The notes below the pieces were generated by a model, which did no database searches, was not told where the DNA came from, and worked only from the letters and a program-made list of their open reading frames with translations. From the NCBI RefSeq assembly GCF_003576645.1, contig NC_044922.1:15279839-15343838 (forward strand): DNA of 64,000 bases, given 5' to 3'. The position numbers and the translations under genes were made by a program. Positions within the stretch are counted from its first letter, which is position 1. Each line of letters begins with the position of its first letter. Source of the DNA: Ipomoea triloba (taxonomy: Eukaryota; Streptophyta; Magnoliopsida; Solanales; Convolvulaceae). Of the stretch, positions 50,690-63,475 are shown piece by piece.

Positions 50690-53600
50690 TCATAATATGT
50701 ACTTGATGATTTCATCGTAAACAACATTTTCTGTAAGATTTGTGCATGTCGATTCATCAAAATCGTTGCATATTACGATTTTCAAAGAAGCTGCAGTCTT
50801 TGCACGAGACATCGCGACATATAGTTGACCATGGCTAAAAACAGGTTCCTTCAAGTAAAGGCCAACAAAATCTAGAGTTTGGCCTTGTGCTTTATTTATT
50901 GTCATTGCAAAACAACTTTTTACGGGGAATTGGCATCTTTTGAATGGTATTGGACAGTTTTCATCCTTTGATGGTTGAAGTGGTATTCTAGGTATCAATA
51001 CATGCTTACCCTTGTATTCCCCCACTGCGATAATGCAACTTATGGTATGATCCCCAAACATATCACATATTAGGCGTGTACCATTGCATAAGCCTTCACA
51101 TGGATTTAGATTCCTTAATAAGATTACAGGACTATTTTTTTTCAAGCTTAAAGTATGAGGAGGCAAGCCAGGAGGGCATAAAGTATGTAAATAATCTTGG
51201 CAATGCAAGTACTTTGAATCAAGTGGCTCATCATAACTGATGTAACTTTTATTTTCACCAGGGAACTTTTCCAGCAAAAGCATATTAATCTCATCAACAA
51301 ATTCATTCTTCGTTGTCAAAATTGCTCTGTCCATCAGTGGATATGGGTCATTGAAGAAACAATGTAAATCAGGGTATACAGCATCAAACAATGCATATAA
51401 CGAAGACTTTGATCCACATTTTTGTACAAGAAATTGAGAAGGCACTTTTATTTTGTTTTGGTAAATAGCAGGTTCTGTGCCATTACCTATCTTCATCAAG
51501 TAACTTGCAAATGTAGGATCAGCCTGTGCACGCATGTTTTCAACTAAAGTCAAACGACAAATGTGCGGCCATATAGAAGTTGACTTAACCAAAGATGCTG
51601 CAATGAAATCTTCCTTCTTTCCATGTCTTACAACTGGTAATGTCTGCCTAAAATCTCCTCCAAATACAATGACTTTTCCCCCAAATAAATCTTGACAATC
51701 CATTATATCTTTAAGTGTTATATCAAGGCTCTCAACTATATTCCTATGTGCCATGGATGCTTCATCCCAAAGAATCAATTTACTATGGCGAAGTAAACTC
51801 GCATCAGCAGTATGTTTACCTATATTACATACATACTTATCAGTGCCATCAAGTGGGAGCTTGAAGCGAGAATGTGCTGTGCGACCGCCAGGTAGTATAG
51901 ATGCAGCTATGCCAGAAGTTGCAGTTGCAAGGGCGATCAAACCTTTAGAACGTACAAATGCTAGTAAACAGCGATATAAGAATGTTTTTCCTGTACCACC
52001 AGGGCCATCAACAAAAAATGCACTAGGTTTATTACCTAAAACAGCATCTGTTATAGTTTTGAAAGCTGCTCGCTGGCAAGCATTAAGTTTGTGAATAGCT
52101 AAAAGATCTGCCTCAGAAACTGGAAGGTTCTTTTCATGTAAAATCTCATTAGTAACACGTCCTGGGAAATCATAAGATTCCAATAGATCAAATAGGCAGA
52201 AGTCTTTCGTTTTCTTGCCCATTTCTTGTACTATATTAGCAATCATCTTTAGGACTAATGATTCAGCCTCAGCATTGGTGTGCAAGCCTGTCCTTAATAA
52301 GTCTTGACACATGTGTGTTTTGTATTTCATCCATAATGAAATAGGATTGGAAATATCACAAAAGATGAGAAGCGTTGCAAAAAAAGTCCGCAAACTTGAA
52401 GGCATTTGGAATAATACTGCTTCATTCAACGATGCTTCAATAATGAAATCTCCCGCAAGTAATCCTAGTTTCTCAGCAGCATCACGAAAAGATGAAGTGA
52501 TTTGACCATTGACAGTTCTTAAACAATCAAACGAAGTTGGGGCCCTGACATTCATTAATAACAGTCGTAGATAATACCGTTCTCCCTCAGTTGGATTAAC
52601 AGCAACAAGTCTGCCTATAACTGTAAGCTGTTTTCTAGGTTTCCAAGACTTGCTTGACTTACACCAAACAAAATAGCAAGGGAATTCTACATAAAGCAAG
52701 TTCAAAGTTCTTGCAAAATCACTTGAAAGATTCATTGCAAAGAATTCAGTTAACATAGTACGAGACGACTCTTCTCTGCTTACTATGTAGGTTATCCTTT
52801 CATGGCCATAAAAATTGATATATTGTGAGTTTTCTAAATGTATCTGCAACTGTATAACAGCAGGCTTCATCTCTGCAATTGCAAATCCAAATATGCGCCA
52901 TGCAGCTTCAGGGGGCGAGATCCATCTTGCATTTTGGTATTCTTTAATTTCATCAATCACACGATCATCAGTGTTATCACCCAAAGTCATGCTTACTCTA
53001 TCATGGCCTTTGTAAATATATTTATAAATGTACTTCACAGACTTAATACTGGCACAGACTTCCACATTTATATGGCAATCAAACTTAAGTAATAACTGGG
53101 GATTATAAGGCACTATCCATCTATTATCAAGATTAAACCCTTTAACATGAACCAAAAAGGGTGTATTGCGTCTCTTATAAATAGGGTAAGAGTCATCAGC
53201 AAACTCAGTGGCATCGCTAAATAGTTTGGGGTATTTACTTTTACAAGTAGGTGCGGATTTGCATTTCCTTTGTGTCATGCAAGGGCAATTTGGATTAAGA
53301 AAACCACAAGGACCATGAACCATATGTTTTTTTACAAGATCGTACAACGCAGGTTGAAGATGTTTATCTGGTATTTCTGCCGATACAAAATTATCAACAA
53401 AAGAAGGAGACATTGCATGACATTTGTCTTTTAGAATAATAAGGAAATGAGCATGTGGCAATCCTCTCTTTTGGAACTCGATTACATAAGTGTATGCAGC
53501 AATTTCGCCAAAAAATTGTTTCTTTGTAATATCATTCTTAAGTTCCTGCATTTTTGCGTGGAACACTCTTGCAATCAAGTCAGGCCTATTTTGTGCGTCG

Positions 53601-54885
53601 TCATTGTATTGCAAAAGCCCTTTAATTTCAGGCCAATTAGGGTTACATGTCATGGTTAAAAACATATCAGGTTTGCCAAAGTTTTGGACAAGGGACATTG
53701 CATCCATATATCGACCACGCATATCTCTAGGACCTCCAATGAATGACGATGGCAAAATAACTCTGCGTCCGACCTCATTACCAAACACAGCACCCGTTCC
53801 AACGCTATCAACGAGGCCTTGAAAGTTTTCAGACCTAAACAACTGTTGTTTTTTCCTAAAATAATCTAGCCTTTGTGTTTCAACTTTAATATATATGTCA
53901 ACAATAAATTGCTGAAATAATCTTCCAGTATGTAATAATAGAGAATTATCACTTGCTCGAACTTGAAATTTGTATGCATAATATTCTCTGCACGATATTG
54001 AGGAGCGCTTCCTACCTTCTCGAAACATCGCTTCCTCTGCTCGAATTAGATCATCAACAGATAATTGAGTGTTTGCATTAATAGATAAAGAATTTACATA
54101 ACCAAGAGGTTGTAAATTCCTCGATTGCAAGGCTTTTTGAATACCCTCATGCCATCCAACATCACCAAATGGGAATAACAAAGGGTATTGTAATGGATCA
54201 TAACAACCATAATAGTATTGAATATTTTGTGACCGACCACAATGTGCATATACCCTAATATTCCTATTATCTTCAACTCCATCATAGTCTTCAATCCATA
54301 CAGCAGCAACTTGAGAAGCAGTTGGCGAATTATAAAGTCTTTGATCCAATGAAGGTGAAGAGTTCAACAAAATACTAAAGTCATCAGAGTGAACAACATC
54401 CTTAAGACTTCTAAAGAAAGTTGCGTATGGATTGCAAGACATGACTTCTATCAAAGCTTTGACAATGTTCTCTTCCAATCTAGCAACACTTTCAACTCGA
54501 TTTTGAATTTCATGGTCAGTATCATAAAAATAGAGTTGCAAATTGCGCGGCGGACAGCCATCAGGCAATAAGTCATTGATAAAATGATACATTTGCCCTT
54601 GAACTTTGAACGTATATATGCCTTTATTACGCTTACAAAGATTTTTATCATACTGATGAATGCCAAGCGAAGTAAAAGCAAATGTGTTGTTATAAGTCCT
54701 AACACATGTACGGAAATTCTTTGAAGCATCATCAACTCCAGTGTACAGGTTTTTCAACACCAAAGGCATTTCGTTTGATACAAGTACAACTTCTCCCTTG
54801 CAACAGCAAAAAGCAGGTGGCTCATACTGAATGCGTTTAGCGCCACAATAAATACAGTCAGGAATAGCAGGTAGCACAAACGGTT
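50690..54885 (-). CDS. Helitron Rep-helicase, exon 2 (complete)
   Basis: This exon encodes the rolling-circle transposase. It starts after a splice acceptor (AACAACAG, so no ATG) and encodes about 1397 residues to a TAA. Numbering from the GTG at 54877, it has: a Cys-rich start (CIYCGAKR ... FCCCKG); the Helitron_like_N/Rep domain with the HUH motif HAH at residues 475-477 and the two-tyrosine motif YIYKYIY at 616-622; a cysteine cluster CNPN...CPC near 530; and a PIF1-type SF1B helicase with Walker A GPGGTGKT (958-965), Walker B LWDEAS (1036-1041), GGDFRQ (1073-1078), INKAQGQT (1327-1334) and AMSRAKT (1355-1361). All catalytic motifs are intact and there are no stops. Its exon 1 lies beyond the gap at 54971; by comparison with the other copy the full protein would be about 1461 residues. 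Confidence 0.95.
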
Positions 54886-54970
54886 CTGTTGTTCCACGGC
54901 GTTAACCAATAAACAATGAGAGGACATGGCGTTCATCATTCATTGTGTATAGATTATGTGGATTTATAAG

Positions 54971-55398
54971 NNNNNNNNNNNNNNNNNNNNNNNNNNNNNN
55001 NNNNNNNNNNNNNNNNNNNNNNNNNNNNNNNNNNNNNNNNNNNNNNNNNNNNNNNNNNNNNNNNNNNNNNNNNNNNNNNNNNNNNNNNNNNNNNNNNNNN
55101 NNNNNNNNNNNNNNNNNNNNNNNNNNNNNNNNNNNNNNNNNNNNNNNNNNNNNNNNNNNNNNNNNNNNNNNNNNNNNNNNNNNNNNNNNNNNNNNNNNNN
55201 NNNNNNNNNNNNNNNNNNNNNNNNNNNNNNNNNNNNNNNNNNNNNNNNNNNNNNNNNNNNNNNNNNNNNNNNNNNNNNNNNNNNNNNNNNNNNNNNNNNN
55301 NNNNNNNNNNNNNNNNNNNNNNNNNNNNNNNNNNNNNNNNNNNNNNNNNNNNNNNNNNNNNNNNNNNNNNNNNNNNNNNNNNNNNNNNNNNNNNNNNN
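54971..55398. other. Assembly gap (N)
   Basis: 428 Ns immediately upstream of Rep-helicase exon 2, where intron and exon 1 should be. Confidence 0.99.
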
Positions 55399-56196
55399 AA
55401 GAAATTGAGAAGGCACTTTTATTTTGTTTTGGTAAATAGCAGGTTCTGTGCCATTACCTATCTTCATCAAGTAACTTGCAAATGTAGGATCAGCCTGTGC
55501 ACGCATGTTCTCAACTAAAGTCAAACGACAAATGTGCGGCCATATAGAAGTTGACTTAACCAAAGATGCTGCAATGAAATCTTCCTTCTTTCCATGTCTT
55601 ACAACTGGTAATGTCTGCCTAAAATCTCCTCCAAATACAATGACTTTTCCCCCAAATAAATCTTGACAATCCATTATATCTTTAAGTGTTATATCAAGGC
55701 TCTCAACTATATTCCTATGTGCCATGGATGCTTCATCCCAAAGAATCAATTTACTATGGCGAAGTAAACTCGCATCAGCAGTATGTTTACCTATATTACA
55801 TACATACTTATCAGTGCCATCAAGTGGGAGCTTGAAGCGAGAATGTGCTGTGCGACCGCCAGGTAGTATAGATGCAGCTATGCCAGAAGTTGCAGTTGCA
55901 AGGGCGATCAAACCTTTAAAACGTACAAATGCTAGTAAACAGCGATATAAGAATGTTTTTCCTGTACCACCAGGGCCATCAACAAAAAATGCACTAGGTT
56001 TATTACCTAAAACAGCATCTGTTATAGTTTTGAAAGCTGCTCGCTGGCAAGCATTAAGTTTGTGAATAGCTAAAAGATCTGCCTCAGAAACTGGAAGGTT
56101 CTTTTCATGTAAAATCTCATTAGTAACACGTCCTGGGAAATCATAAGATTCCAATAGATCAAATAGGCAGAAGTCTTTCGTTTTCTTGCCCATTTN
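55399..56196 (-). pseudogene. Internal fragment of Rep-helicase (helicase core) between gaps
   Basis: The fragment matches residues ~886-1150 of the complete copy (MGKKTKDFCLF ... KVPSQFL), including Walker A and B. It is bounded by Ns on both sides. One amino-acid difference is seen (RSKGL to RFKGL). It is probably a redundant contig placed in the gap. Confidence 0.85.
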
Positions 56197-56538
56197 NNNN
56201 NNNNNNNNNNNNNNNNNNNNNNNNNNNNNNNNNNNNNNNNNNNNNNNNNNNNNNNNNNNNNNNNNNNNNNNNNNNNNNNNNNNNNNNNNNNNNNNNNNNN
56301 NNNNNNNNNNNNNNNNNNNNNNNNNNNNNNNNNNNNNNNNNNNNNNNNNNNNNNNNNNNNNNNNNNNNNNNNNNNNNNNNNNNNNNNNNNNNNNNNNNNN
56401 NNNNNNNNNNNNNNNNNNNNNNNNNNNNNNNNNNNNNNNNNNNNNNNNNNNNNNNNNNNNNNNNNNNNNNNNNNNNNNNNNNNNNNNNNNNNNNNNNNNN
56501 NNNNNNNNNNNNNNNNNNNNNNNNNNNNNNNNNNNNNN
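56197..56538. other. Assembly gap (N)
   Basis: 342 Ns between two Rep-helicase fragments. Confidence 0.99.
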
Positions 56539-59500
56539 TGTCATTGCAAAACAACTTTTTACGGGGAATTGGCATCTTTTGAATGGTATTGGACAGTTTT
56601 CATCCTTTGATGGTTGAAGTGGTATTCTAGGTATCAATACATGCTTACCCTTGTATTCCCCCACTGCGATAATGCAACTTATGGTATGATCCCCAAACAT
56701 ATCACATATTAGGCGTGTACCATTGCATAAGCCTTCACATGGATTTAGATTTCTTAATAAGATTACAGGACTATTTTTTTTCAAGCTTAAAGTATGAGGA
56801 GGCAAGCCAGGAGGGCATAAAGTATGTAAATAATCTTGGCAATGCAAGTACTTTGAATCAAGTGGCTCATCATAACTGATGTAACTTTTATTTTCACCAG
56901 GGAACTTTTCCAGCAAAAGCATATTAATCTCATCAACAAATTCATTCTTCGTTGTCAAAATTGCTCTGTCCATCAGTGGATATGGGTCATTGAAGAAACA
57001 ATGTAAATCAGGGTATACAGCATCAAACAATGCATATAACGAAGACTTTGATCCACATTTTTGTACAAGAAATTGAGAAGGCACTTTTATTTTGTTTTGG
57101 TAAATAGCAGGTTCTGTGCCATTACCTATCTTCATCAAGTAACTTGCAAATGTAGGATCAGCCTGTGCACGCATGTTTTCAACTAAAGTCAAACGACAAA
57201 TGTGCGGCCATATAGAAGTTGACTTAACCAAAGATGCTGCAATGAAATCTTCCTTCTTTCCATGTCTTACAACTGGTAATGTCTGCCTAAAATCTCCTCC
57301 AAATACAATGACTTTTCCCCCAAATAAATCTTGACAATCCATTATATCTTTAAGTGTTATATCAAGGCTCTCAACTATATTCCTATGTGCCATGGATGCT
57401 TCATCCCAAAGAATCAATTTACTATGGCGAAGTAAACTCGCATCAGCAGTATGTTTACCTATATTACATACATACTTATCAGTGCCATCAAGTGGGAGCT
57501 TGAAGCGAGAATGTGCTGTGCGACCGCCAGGTAGTATAGATGCAGCTATGCCAGAAGTTGCAGTTGCAAGGGCGATCAAACCTTTAGAACGTACAAATGC
57601 TAGTAAACAGCGATATAAGAATGTTTTTCCTGTACCACCAGGGCCATCAACAAAAAATGCACTAGGTTTATTACCTAAAACAGCATCTGTTATAGTTTTG
57701 AAAGCTGCTCGCTGGCAAGCATTAAGTTTGTGAATAGCTAAAAGATCTGCCTCAGAAACTGGAAGGTTCTTTTCATGTAAAATCTCATTAGTAACACGTC
57801 CTGGGAAATCGTAAGATTCCAATAGATCAAATAGGCAGAAGTCTTTCGTTTTCTTGCCCATTTCTTGTACTATATTAGCAATCATCTTTAAGACTAATGA
57901 TTCAGCCTCAGCATTGGTGTGCAAGCCTGTCCTTAATAAGTCTTGACACATGTGTGTTTTGTATTTCATCCATAATGAAATAGGATTGGAAATATCACAA
58001 AAGATGAGAAGCGTTGCAAAAAAAGTCCGCAAACTTGAAGGCATTTGGAATAATACTGCTTCATTCAACGATGCTTCAACAATGAAATCTCCTGCAAGTA
58101 ATCCTAGTTTTTCAGCAGCATCACGAAAAGATGAAGTGATTTGACCATTGACAGTTCTTAAACAATCAAACGAAGTTGGGGCCCTGACATTCATTAATAA
58201 CAGTCGTAGATAATACCGTTCTCCCTCAGTTGGATTAACAGCAACAAGTCTGCCTATAACTGTAAGCTGTTTTCTAGGTTTCCAAGACTTGCTTGACTTA
58301 CACCAAACAAAATAGCAAGGGAATTCTACATAAAGCAAGTTCAAAGTTCTTGCGAAATCACTTGAAAGATTCATTGCAAAGAATTCAGTTAACATAGTAC
58401 GAGACGACTCTTCTCTGCTTACTATGTAGGTTATCCTTTCATGGCCATAAAAATTGATATATTGTGAGTTTTCTAAATGTATCTGTAACTGTATAACAGC
58501 AGGCTTCATCTCTGCAATTGCAAATCCAAATATGCGCCATGCAGCTTCAGGGGGCGAGATCCATCTTGCATTTTGGTATTCTTTAATTTCATCAATCACA
58601 CGATCATCAGTGTTATCACCCAAAGTCATGCTTACTCTATCATGGCCTTTGTAAATATATTTATAAATGTACTTCACAGACTTAATACTGGCACAGACTT
58701 CCACATTTATATGGCAATCAAACTTAAGTAATAACTGGGGATTATAAGGCACTATCCATCTATTATCAAGATTAAACCCTTTAACATGAACCAAAAAAGG
58801 TGTATTGCGTCTCTTATAAATAGGGTAAGAGTCATCAGCAAACTCAGTGGCATCGCTAAATAGTTTGGGGTATTTACTTTTACAAGTAGGTGCGGATTTG
58901 CATTTCATTTGTGTCATGCAAGGGCAATTTGGATTAAGAAAACCACAAGGACCATGAACCATATGTTTTTTTACAAGATCGTACAACGCAGGTTGAAGAT
59001 GTTTATCTGGTATTTCTGCCGATACAAAATTATCAACAAAAGAAGGAGACATTGCATGACATTTGTCTTTTAGAATAATAAGAAAATGAGCATGTGGCAA
59101 TCCTCTCTTTTGGAACTCGATTACATAAGTGTATGCAGCAATTTCGCCAAAAAATTGTTTCTTTGTAATATCATTCTTAAGTTCCTGCATTTTTGCGTGG
59201 AACACTCTTGCAATCAAGTCTGGCCTATTTTGTGCGTCGTCATTGTATTGCAAAAGCCCTTTAATTTCAGGCCAATTAGGGTTACATGTCATGGTTAAAA
59301 ACATATCAGGTTTGCCAAAGTTTTGGACAAGGGACATTGCATCCATATATCGACCACGCATATCTCTAGGACCTCCAATGAATGACGATGGCAAAATAAC
59401 TCTGCGTCCGACCTCATTACCAAACACAGCACCCGTTCCAACGCTATCAACGAGGCCTTGAAAGTTTTCAGACCTAAACAACTGTTGTTTTTTCCTAAAA

Positions 59501-60968
59501 TAATCTAGCCTTTGTGTTTCAACTTTAATATATATGTCAACAATAAATTGCTGAAATAATCTTCCAGTATGTAATAATAGAGAATTATCACTTGCTCGAA
59601 CCTGAAATTTGTATGCATAATATTCTCTGCACGATATTGAGGAGCGCTTCCTACCTTCTCGAAACACCGCTTCCTCTGCTCGAATTAGATCATCAACAGA
59701 TAATTGAGTGTTTGCATTAATAGATAAAGAATTTACATAACCAAGAGGTTGTAAATTCCTTGATTGCAAGCCTCTTTGAATACCCTCATGCCATCCAACA
59801 TCACCAAACGGGAATAACAAAGGGTATTGTAATGGATCATAACAACCATAATAGTATTGAATATTTTGTGACCGACCACAATGTGCATATACCCTAATAT
59901 TCCTATTATCTTCAACTCCATCATAGTCTTCAATCCATACAGCAGCAACTTGAGAAGCAGTTGGCGAATTATAAAGTCTTTGATCCAATGAAGGTGAAGA
60001 GTTCAACAAAATACTAAAGTCATCAGAGTGAACAACATCCTTAAGACTTCTAAAGAAATTTGCGTATGGATTGCAAGACATGACTTCTATCAAAGCTTTG
60101 ACAATGTTCTCTTCCAATCTAGCAACACTTTCAACTCGATTTTGAATTTCATGGTCAGTGTCATAAAAATAGAGTTGCAAATTGCGCGGCGGACAACCAT
60201 CAGGCAATAAGTCATTGATAAAATGATACATTTGCCCTTGAACTTTGAACGTATATATGCCTTTATTACGCTTACAAAGATTTTTATCATACTGATGAAT
60301 GCCAAGCGAAGTAAAAGCAAATGTGTTGTTATAAGTCCTAACACATGTACGGAAATTCTTTGAAGCATCATCAACTCCAGTGTACAGGTTTTTCAACACC
60401 AAAGGCATTTCGTTTGATACAAGTACAACTTCTCCCTTGCAACAGCAAAAAGCAGGTGGCTCATACTGAATGCGTTTAGCGCCACAATAAATACAGTCAG
60501 GAATAGCAGGCAGCACAAACGGTTCTGTTGTTCCACGGCGTTAACCAATAAACAATGAGAGGACATGGCGTTCATCATTCGTTGTGTATAGATTATGTGG
60601 ATTTATAAGCAAAGGATTATAATTGGTGAATTTATGTGCGCATTGTCCCAAATGGCACATACACAGATGAATAATGTCACCGTACAATAAACCAGGAAAA
60701 AAAAAGAGTTACGACAATTAGTACAGTGTTAAAAAAATTTATAAAGTCATTGTTAATATCGATTTAGTTGTTCAGCACCTGTATTACATGGCAGAGGTGA
60801 AGGACGTGGTGGTTGTTCAGACGCGTTCTGAGGGTTTAAACATTGCATTTCATTTGGAATTTGTTGCTGTGATGACAGTTGTTTCCATGATTGTTTATTT
60901 TTACTTCTTTTACGCTCACGAATTTCTTCAGGCGTAAAGCGTGCACGGCTTTTCGAAAAGGATTGCAT
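56539..60968 (-). CDS. Helitron Rep-helicase, second copy with exon 1, 3' end lost in gap
   Basis: Exon 1 is 60968-60779 (63 codons plus one base; MQSFSKSRARFTPEEIRERK, basic, as in plant Helitron proteins). The donor GTGCTG is weak but the phase fits exon 2 from 60524 after AACAACAG, giving ...CNTEPFVLPAIP. A TAA at 60541-60543 falls in this intron, so it need not be a lesion. Exon 2 runs to the gap at 56538, missing about the last 70 residues (motif VI). HUH, two-tyrosine and Walker motifs are identical to the complete copy. A handful of substitutions separate the copies (for example IQKAL/IQRGL, TQRK/TQMK, DFII/DFIV), which is allelic-level divergence. Confidence 0.88.
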
Positions 60969-61179
60969 GGTTGAACTAAGTCAAACGTAAAAAACCACAG
61001 CTCGTTGAATAAAGTTGTAGATAAAGGTCCAAGAACTAAAAAAGTGATAAAACACAATAAATGACTACTTCACATCAATAAGACAACAACTAAGTGTTTT
61101 AATGATGTGAGAAATAATTTTTGGAAAAAAATAATGTGAGAATTTAATTTTTTTTCCTAATGTTTTTATTCCAAGGAGG

Positions 61180-61205
61180 AAAATAGGTCCATTTTAATAT
61201 ATGGA
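61180..61205 (-). repeat. Putative Helitron 5' terminus
   Basis: The reverse strand reads ...CGTTA then TCCATATATTAAAATGGACC, a TC start after A with the usual A/T-rich beginning, 237 bp upstream of the Rep-helicase ATG. TCCAT and ATGGA form a small subterminal inverted repeat. The call is by motif only. Confidence 0.5.
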
Positions 61206-62161
61206 TAACGCTTGTAGAAATGGCCCATACCCGACCAAGTATTGCACTTCATCATGTTCATTCTTTAGCCATATCCTTTCTATAGATATCCACATTCAAC
61301 GCAGATAACTGCAAAGGAAGAGAGACAAATGCCGACCGCTAGGAGAGAGAGCGAGAAATGCAGACCGCTAGGAGAGAGAGGTCGCCAGTCGGATCGATAG
61401 TGGGAAGCAAGAACACTAATCGCTATTGCCAAGCCCTAGTACCGAGATTCCAACAACCTCAACCATCCAGAGTTAAGGCTAGATAGGAGACAAGCCTCAT
61501 CCTTCAGCGCCGATGACACCGCTTAAAGTGAGTAGGCAGGCCTGATCCGCCAACGCACACTATCGTCAACGCATGCCAAAGTCCCGAACTAAGCAGTTGA
61601 TCAGAACAACCACCAATCTGTCAGGCCCGTCTCGCCAGTCGAGCAAGCGTAGCTCCGCCGTATCCTTGACGGTCAAACGAAGGTCACTGGCGGTGATTCC
61701 AAAGGAATAGGCATATTTGTATATATTTCAAGAAATTTTCCATGTATAAGCCTAACTCTCTCACTCTCACTCTCACGGTCAATGAACGCTCACGGCATAT
61801 CTCGCGCTCTCACAGAAGTGCGATTTAGTTCTCTCATTCTCACAGACGCAAACCTCGACCAGCGAATCTCACCAACGGGCGTGGCGAAAAGCGAGTCCTC
61901 CACCAGTCCTGCTCCGTGAGACAACGACAGCGACCAAACTGCTCAGTGAGTACTCTACTGCCTCTAAACCTCTACGCGACTAATGTATTATTGCTCTAGT
62001 TGACTCATTTAATTTTGTTTAATTAATATTTTCTTTTTCTTTTATTATTGTTAATTGAAATGATTTTATGATTTGATCTCTCAAAATGAAGTTATGATTT
62101 GGTTCTGAATATTGTTCTAATTGAATATGATTTGCTTATCGTTGATGGTTGATTTGTTGTG
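61206..62161 (+). other. GC-richer, leader-like DNA right of the Helitron
   Basis: The stretch includes a duplicated 'gaccgctaggagagagag' (61336 and 61366) and a CT-rich 'ctctcactctcactctcac' (61757). 'gctcagtgagtactctactg' could be an exon end with donor, so this may be the 5' untranslated part of a host gene whose body lies outside the window. No ORF of note. Confidence 0.35.
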
Positions 62162-62707
62162 NAAAATGAAGTTATGATTTGGTTCTGAATATTGTTCTGA
62201 TTGAATATGATTTGCTTATCGTTGATGGTTGATTTGTTGTGATTAATCGTAATTTTTTTTTAACATATNCCACCAGTCCTGCTCCGTGAGACAACGACAG
62301 CGACCAAACTGCTTAGTGAGTACTCTACTGCCTCTAAACCTCTACGCGACTAATGTATTATTGCTCTAGTTGACTCATTTAATTTTGTTTAATTAATATT
62401 TTCTTTTTCTTTTATTATTGTTAATTGAAATGATTTTATGATTTGATCTCTCAAAATGAAGTTATGATTTGGTTCTGAATATTGTTCTGATTGAATATGA
62501 TTTGCTTATCGTTGATGGTTGATTTGTTGTGATTAATCGTAATTTTTTTTAACATATGATTAATGATAATCTTGTCGTTATTCTGTGCATAGGCTTTATT
62601 GTCTTATTGTGGTTGTTAAATGTTAAGTTTTAATTTTAGGTAAAAAAAATGTGAAAATGTTAAAATATATTATTATTATTATTATATTATTATTATTATT
62701 AGTATTA

Positions 62708-62750
62708 CTAGTATTTTCGCAAATGCGTTGCACGGAATAAATTTGTTATA
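62708..62750 (-). mobile_element. Second Helitron-like 3' terminus
   Basis: The reverse strand reads CCGTGCAACGCATTTGCG, then AAAATA and CTAG (62711-62708) followed by T. CGCA-TT-TGCG can pair. The same sequence recurs at 63869. Only the end is seen; no body can be delimited before the MITE at 62751 and the gap. Confidence 0.45.
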
Positions 62751-62863
62751 CTCCCTCTGTCCCATTTTACCTGTCCTATTAACTATCCATTGGTCAAATC
62801 AATTCTTCCTTCTTTGCTTATTTTCTTTAGTAATTTTTTATTATTTTTAAATTTAATTTTTTT
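62751..62863 (+). mobile_element. Stowaway-like MITE start (truncated by gap)
   Basis: After the dinucleotide TA the sequence starts CTCCCTCTGTCCCATTTTAC, matching the Stowaway (Tc1/mariner) terminal consensus CTCCCTCCGTCCC. The other end is lost in the gap. The same start occurs at 63912. Confidence 0.65.
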
Positions 62864-63475
62864 NNNNNNNNNNNNNNNNNNNNNNNNNNNNNNNNNNNNN
62901 NNNNNNNNNNNNNNNNNNNNNNNNNNNNNNNNNNNNNNNNNNNNNNNNNNNNNNNNNNNNNNNNNNNNNNNNNNNNNNNNNNNNNNNNNNNNNNNNNNNN
63001 NNNNNNNNNNNNNNNNNNNNNNNNNNNNNNNNNNNNNNNNNNNNNNNNNNNNNNNNNNNNNNNNNNNNNNNNNNNNNNNNNNNNNNNNNNNNNNNNNNNN
63101 NNNNNNNNNNNNNNNNNNNNNNNNNNNNNNNNNNNNNNNNNNNNNNNNNNNNNNNNNNNNNNNNNNNNNNNNNNNNNNNNNNNNNNNNNNNNNNNNNNNN
63201 NNNNNNNNNNNNNNNNNNNNNNNNNNNNNNNNNNNNNNNNNNNNNNNNNNNNNNNNNNNNNNNNNNNNNNNNNNNNNNNNNNNNNNNNNNNNNNNNNNNN
63301 NNNNNNNNNNNNNNNNNNNNNNNNNNNNNNNNNNNNNNNNNNNNNNNNNNNNNNNNNNNNNNNNNNNNNNNNNNNNNNNNNNNNNNNNNNNNNNNNNNNN
63401 NNNNNNNNNNNNNNNNNNNNNNNNNNNNNNNNNNNNNNNNNNNNNNNNNNNNNNNNNNNNNNNNNNNNNNNNNNN
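62864..63475. other. Assembly gap (N)
   Basis: 612 Ns inside the repeated flanking segment. Confidence 0.99.

Larger units (their letters stand above)
40862..61205 (-). mobile_element. Autonomous-type Helitron carrying Rep-helicase, RPA and RKD-like genes
   Basis: On the reverse strand the element starts at 61205 with TCCATATATTAAAATGGACC after a host A, and ends at 40862 with CTAG before a host T. That is the A|T insertion and TC...CTRR format of Helitrons. A perfect 6-bp-stem hairpin sits 7 nt before CTAG. Inside, in transposon orientation, are the Rep-helicase gene, RPA-like gene 2 (truncated) and RPA-like gene 1; opposite are two RWP-RK-type genes. Helitrons move as rolling-circle elements, and plant ones often carry RPA-like genes and captured host genes. 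The apparent 20.3 kb contains a 54971-60609 repeat of the helicase region and a 1739-bp repeat that are probably assembly products; without them it would be about 13.0 kb. The 3' end is firm; the 5' end is less so. Confidence 0.8.

Noticed and set aside
51753..54571. Forward ORFs inside the Rep-helicase region (and repeats at 55724-60210)
   Set aside because: Antisense shadows that recur identically in each helicase copy.
60541..60543. TAA before the helicase ORF as an inactivating mutation
   Set aside because: A phase-matched intron from 60778 to 60525 removes it and joins a typical basic first exon.
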